Source: an uncultured Lachnospiraceae bacterium
GTDB taxonomy: Bacteria; Bacillota_A; Clostridia; Lachnospirales; Lachnospiraceae
Length of the DNA stretch: 7,221 nt
Reading direction: 5' to 3'
Assembly (NCBI GenBank): GCA_900556645.1
Contig: USPJ01000051.1
Location: 1-7,221 of the forward strand
The notes beneath the pieces were generated by a model. That model saw only the letters and a program-made list of their open reading frames with translations. It ran no database searches and was not told the origin of the DNA. Position 1 is the stretch's first letter; the number at the start of each line of letters is the position of its first letter. Shown here in pieces: positions 6,003-7,221 of this stretch. Made by a program: the position numbers and the translations under genes.

Positions 6003-6031
6003 ATTCTACTTTAGTTTTGTTGTAATGTCAA
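6003..6031 (-). promoter_or_regulatory. Promoter of the Rrf2-type regulator gene
   Basis: On the minus strand a perfect -35 TTGACA (6026-6031), a 17-bp spacer and a -10 TAGAAT (6003-6008, 5 of 6) predict a start near 5996 and a leader of about 17 nt. The first 17 bases, TTGACATTACAACAAAA, equal those of the reductase promoter. Confidence 0.82.
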
Positions 6032-6043
6032 CGATTACATTTT
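6017..6043. promoter_or_regulatory. Rrf2-type operator, site C (over the regulator's own -35)
   Basis: TGTAAT (6021-6026) and ATTACA (6034-6039) form a perfect 6-bp inverted repeat around 7 nt, placed over the -35 box exactly as site B is. This implies autoregulation by the Rrf2 protein. Confidence 0.7.
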
Positions 6044-6048
6044 TCAAG

Positions 6049-6792
6049 CTATTTTTTTAGTAGTTTCTGTACAGCAGTAACATCCAGCAGATTTACGGTT
6101 TCAAATTTTCCTTTATAAAATGCTCCCCAATTGTTAAATACACACGGCACTTCCTTTGCCTTTTGTAACGTATCTATCTGAATAAACCTGACTGGAACCT
6201 CATTGGTTTCGCAATATTGTTCTATTTCTTCGATTTTCTGATAGATATACGAACATTGCATGTCGTAATATATTGTCAATTCCTGATTTTCAATTTTCTC
6301 TCTTTTCGCATTTTCTGTAAATTGGGGAGTTGTTCCATCAAAAGAAAGGGCAAGCAACTCATACCCGGTATCTGTTATGTCAACCACCTCGAAGCCATAC
6401 TTTTTAGCAAACGCCTGATTGGAAAGCCAATTCTTTTGCTTTTTTGCTCCAAGCATACATATCCCAGACTTGCCTTTTTCTTTTGCGTCCGCAATGCAGT
6501 ACTCCATCAGTTCCTTTCCATAGCCTTTGCCTTTGAACTCCCCCTGAACCCACAGACAATAGATATAATAAAAATTATCTCCATTTATTGGTACCCACGC
6601 CGTTTCCAGCGGTGCATATTCGATGAAACAACAGCCTTTTGCATTTAATTTTCTAAATACATGTCCTTCCTTTAACCGTTCTGAAAGCCATTGACGCTTT
6701 GCTTCAACCCCCGGATGTGGTTTTCTGCTACGGATAATACAACACAAATGCTCCTGTTCCAGATTTTCTGTTGTCAAATTTATAAAATTCAT
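6049..6792 (-). CDS. GNAT-family N-acetyltransferase with C-terminal YoaP domain
   Basis: Two-domain cytosolic protein, 247 aa. The N-terminal GNAT fold (about 1-150) should bind acetyl-CoA through the QGEFKGKGYGKEL segment (83-95, motif A with G-x-G-x-G). After it comes NWLSNQAFAKKYGFEVVD (121-138), the usual motif B region. The C-terminal part (about 170-247) matches the YoaP-like domain. It has a thioredoxin-like strand, LTIYYDMQCSYIY (172-184), with one cysteine (Cys180) where relatives commonly have CPF. A cis-Pro-like segment VPCVF (215-219) and a GKF turn (228-230) follow. The ATG has AGGA 5 nt upstream. It follows a 27-codon cysteine-rich ORF after 40 nt and has no promoter of its own that I can see. 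No terminator separates it from the Rrf2 gene, so readthrough is possible. The acetyl acceptor is unknown. Confidence 0.9.
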   Translation of the reverse strand: MNFINLTTENLEQEHLCCIIRSRKPHPGVEAKRQWLSERLKEGHVFRKLNAKGCCFIEYAPLETAWVPINGDNFYYIYCLWVQGEFKGKGYGKELMEYCIADAKEKGKSGICMLGAKKQKNWLSNQAFAKKYGFEVVDITDTGYELLALSFDGTTPQFTENAKREKIENQELTIYYDMQCSYIYQKIEEIEQYCETNEVPVRFIQIDTLQKAKEVPCVFNNWGAFYKGKFETVNLLDVTAVQKLLKK

Positions 6793-6832
6793 ACTTTTCC
6801 TGCTTCAAAATTACCGTTCTCTTTTTCTTTTC

Positions 6833-6916
6833 CTATCTGCTCTTTTTTCTTCTTTCTTTTCTAGTACAACATCTTCCACATTCGGTTCTTTTACATGGAC
6901 AGTCTATACGATTCAT
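6833..6916 (-). CDS. Small cysteine-rich basic protein, 27 aa
   Basis: Candidate microprotein. The N-terminal half has five cysteines in the pattern C-P-C-x4-C-x2-C-C (Cys6, 8, 13, 16, 17). The C-terminal half is strongly basic (TRKERRKKSR). The ATG at 6916 is preceded by AAGGTGAG at a normal distance and by a good promoter with its start near 6952. The stop is TAG, and the GNAT-YoaP gene starts 40 nt further on, so the two probably share a transcript. The opening CPCKRTEC resembles the CPCKR-x2-C start of small cysteine-rich clostridial proteins that I recall, which usually continue with RHG-x-C-x2-C. Here that middle part is shortened, so it could be a divergent or decayed member. Metal binding is plausible from the cysteine spacing. 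An alternative is that it is only a leader ORF affecting translation of the next gene. Function unknown. Confidence 0.6.
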   Translation of the reverse strand: MNRIDCPCKRTECGRCCTRKERRKKSR

Positions 6917-6932
6917 TGCCTCTCTCACCTTC

Positions 6933-6955
6933 AATTACAATTTGTCATTGTAATT
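6933..6955. promoter_or_regulatory. 8-bp inverted repeat AATTACAA-N7-TTGTAATT, candidate operator (site D)
   Basis: AATTACAA (6933-6940) and TTGTAATT (6948-6955) are perfect inverted copies around TTTGTCA. It starts at the predicted transcription start of the small ORF-GNAT unit. The half-site resembles that of the Rrf2 operators (TTGTAAT), but the two halves point outward instead of inward, so common recognition is uncertain. Confidence 0.5.
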
Positions 6956-6958
6956 CAT

Positions 6959-6987
6959 ATTGTATCAATTATTTTTTTACATGTAAA
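6959..6987 (-). promoter_or_regulatory. Promoter of the small cysteine-rich ORF and GNAT-YoaP gene
   Basis: On the minus strand a -35 TTTACA (6982-6987, 5 of 6), a 17-bp spacer and an extended -10 TGA-TACAAT (6959-6967, 5 of 6 plus TG) predict a start near 6952. The -35 is half of the 12-bp perfect palindrome TTTACATGTAAA (6976-6987), a second possible regulatory site. Confidence 0.7.
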
Positions 6988-7013
6988 TGAAGTCGTTCAT
7001 CAATATTTTTTAT

Positions 7014-7048
7014 CATAAAAAATAGAAGCATCTAAATTTAGATACTTC
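7014..7048 (-). terminator. Intrinsic terminator of the tRNA operon
   Basis: On the minus strand GAAGTATCT / AGATGCTTC pair as a 9-bp stem with one G-U pair around AAATTT, within 7025-7048. TA and six T run on downstream. The G-U pair becomes a C-A mismatch on the plus strand, so it is built for minus-strand RNA. Confidence 0.88.
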
Positions 7049-7059
7049 CACTCTTCTAC

Positions 7060-7132
7060 TGAGGCATCGGGGATTCGAACCCCGGACAACTTGATTAAAA
7101 GTCAAGTGCTCTGCCAACTGAGCTAATACCCC
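7060..7132 (-). tRNA. tRNA-Lys (anticodon TTT)
   Basis: A complete 73-nt cloverleaf reads on the minus strand. The acceptor stem is GGGGTAT / ATGCCTC (with two G-U pairs), the D-arm GCTC...GAGC, the anticodon arm CTTGA-CTTTTAA-TCAAG with TTT at its centre, and the T-arm CGGGG-TTCGAAT-CCCCG. The discriminator is A. No CCA is encoded (GTA follows), so CCA must be added by enzyme. A terminator follows 12 nt later. Confidence 0.97.
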
Positions 7133-7152
7133 ATGTATTATATTTTACCAAA

Positions 7153-7221
<69 letters not shown>

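Noticed and set aside
6217..6648. 143-codon plus-strand frame opposite the GNAT gene
   Set aside because: It is antisense to a well-supported two-domain protein, with a hydrophobic, Cys/Phe-rich translation typical of a shadow frame.

Overview
The window looks like chromosomal DNA of a low-G+C Gram-positive bacterium of the class Clostridia, most likely Lachnospiraceae. The support is AT-rich intergenic DNA, strong AGGAGG-type ribosome binding sites, tRNA genes without an encoded CCA, and protein families typical of that group: an Xre-AbrB regulator in front of an ABC-2 transporter, a GNAT-YoaP protein, and a YwnA-type Rrf2 regulator next to an NAD(P)-binding reductase. The genus cannot be fixed from the sequence alone. 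All genes but one lie on the minus strand.

Layout, low to high coordinates. (1) 38-1532: a minus-strand operon of a flavodoxin-like protein followed directly by an aldo/keto reductase, closed by a strong intrinsic terminator. (2) 1533-1652: a divergent control region with back-to-back promoters and a T-N11-A LysR box. It serves this operon and the plus-strand LysR-type regulator at 1653-2555. (3) 2576-4533: a three-gene operon (Xre-AbrB regulator, ABC ATPase, ABC-2 permease) joined by two ATGA stop/start overlaps. (4) 4662-5979: an NAD(P)-binding reductase and an Rrf2-type regulator, each with its own promoter and terminator. Both promoters share the identical 17-mer TTGACATTACAACAAAA, which sits inside a TGTAAT-N7-ATTACA type inverted repeat. 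(5) 6049-6916: a GNAT acetyltransferase with a C-terminal YoaP thioredoxin-like domain, preceded by an unlisted 27-codon cysteine-rich, basic small ORF with its own promoter and ribosome binding site. (6) 7014-7221: tRNA-Phe (cut by the window edge) and tRNA-Lys, followed by a terminator.

The recurring theme is redox or electrophile handling. There are two pyridine-nucleotide enzymes, a flavodoxin, a regulator with a conserved-looking NPNCPVG cysteine, a thioredoxin-like domain and a cysteine-rich peptide. Each oxidoreductase unit has a dedicated regulator beside it. The best-supported new observation is the small Rrf2 regulon readable in the DNA: three operator-like sites at two matched promoters. 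The most novel-looking object is the cysteine-rich micro-ORF coupled to the GNAT-YoaP gene. I saw no mobile element, CRISPR array, prophage gene or rRNA.
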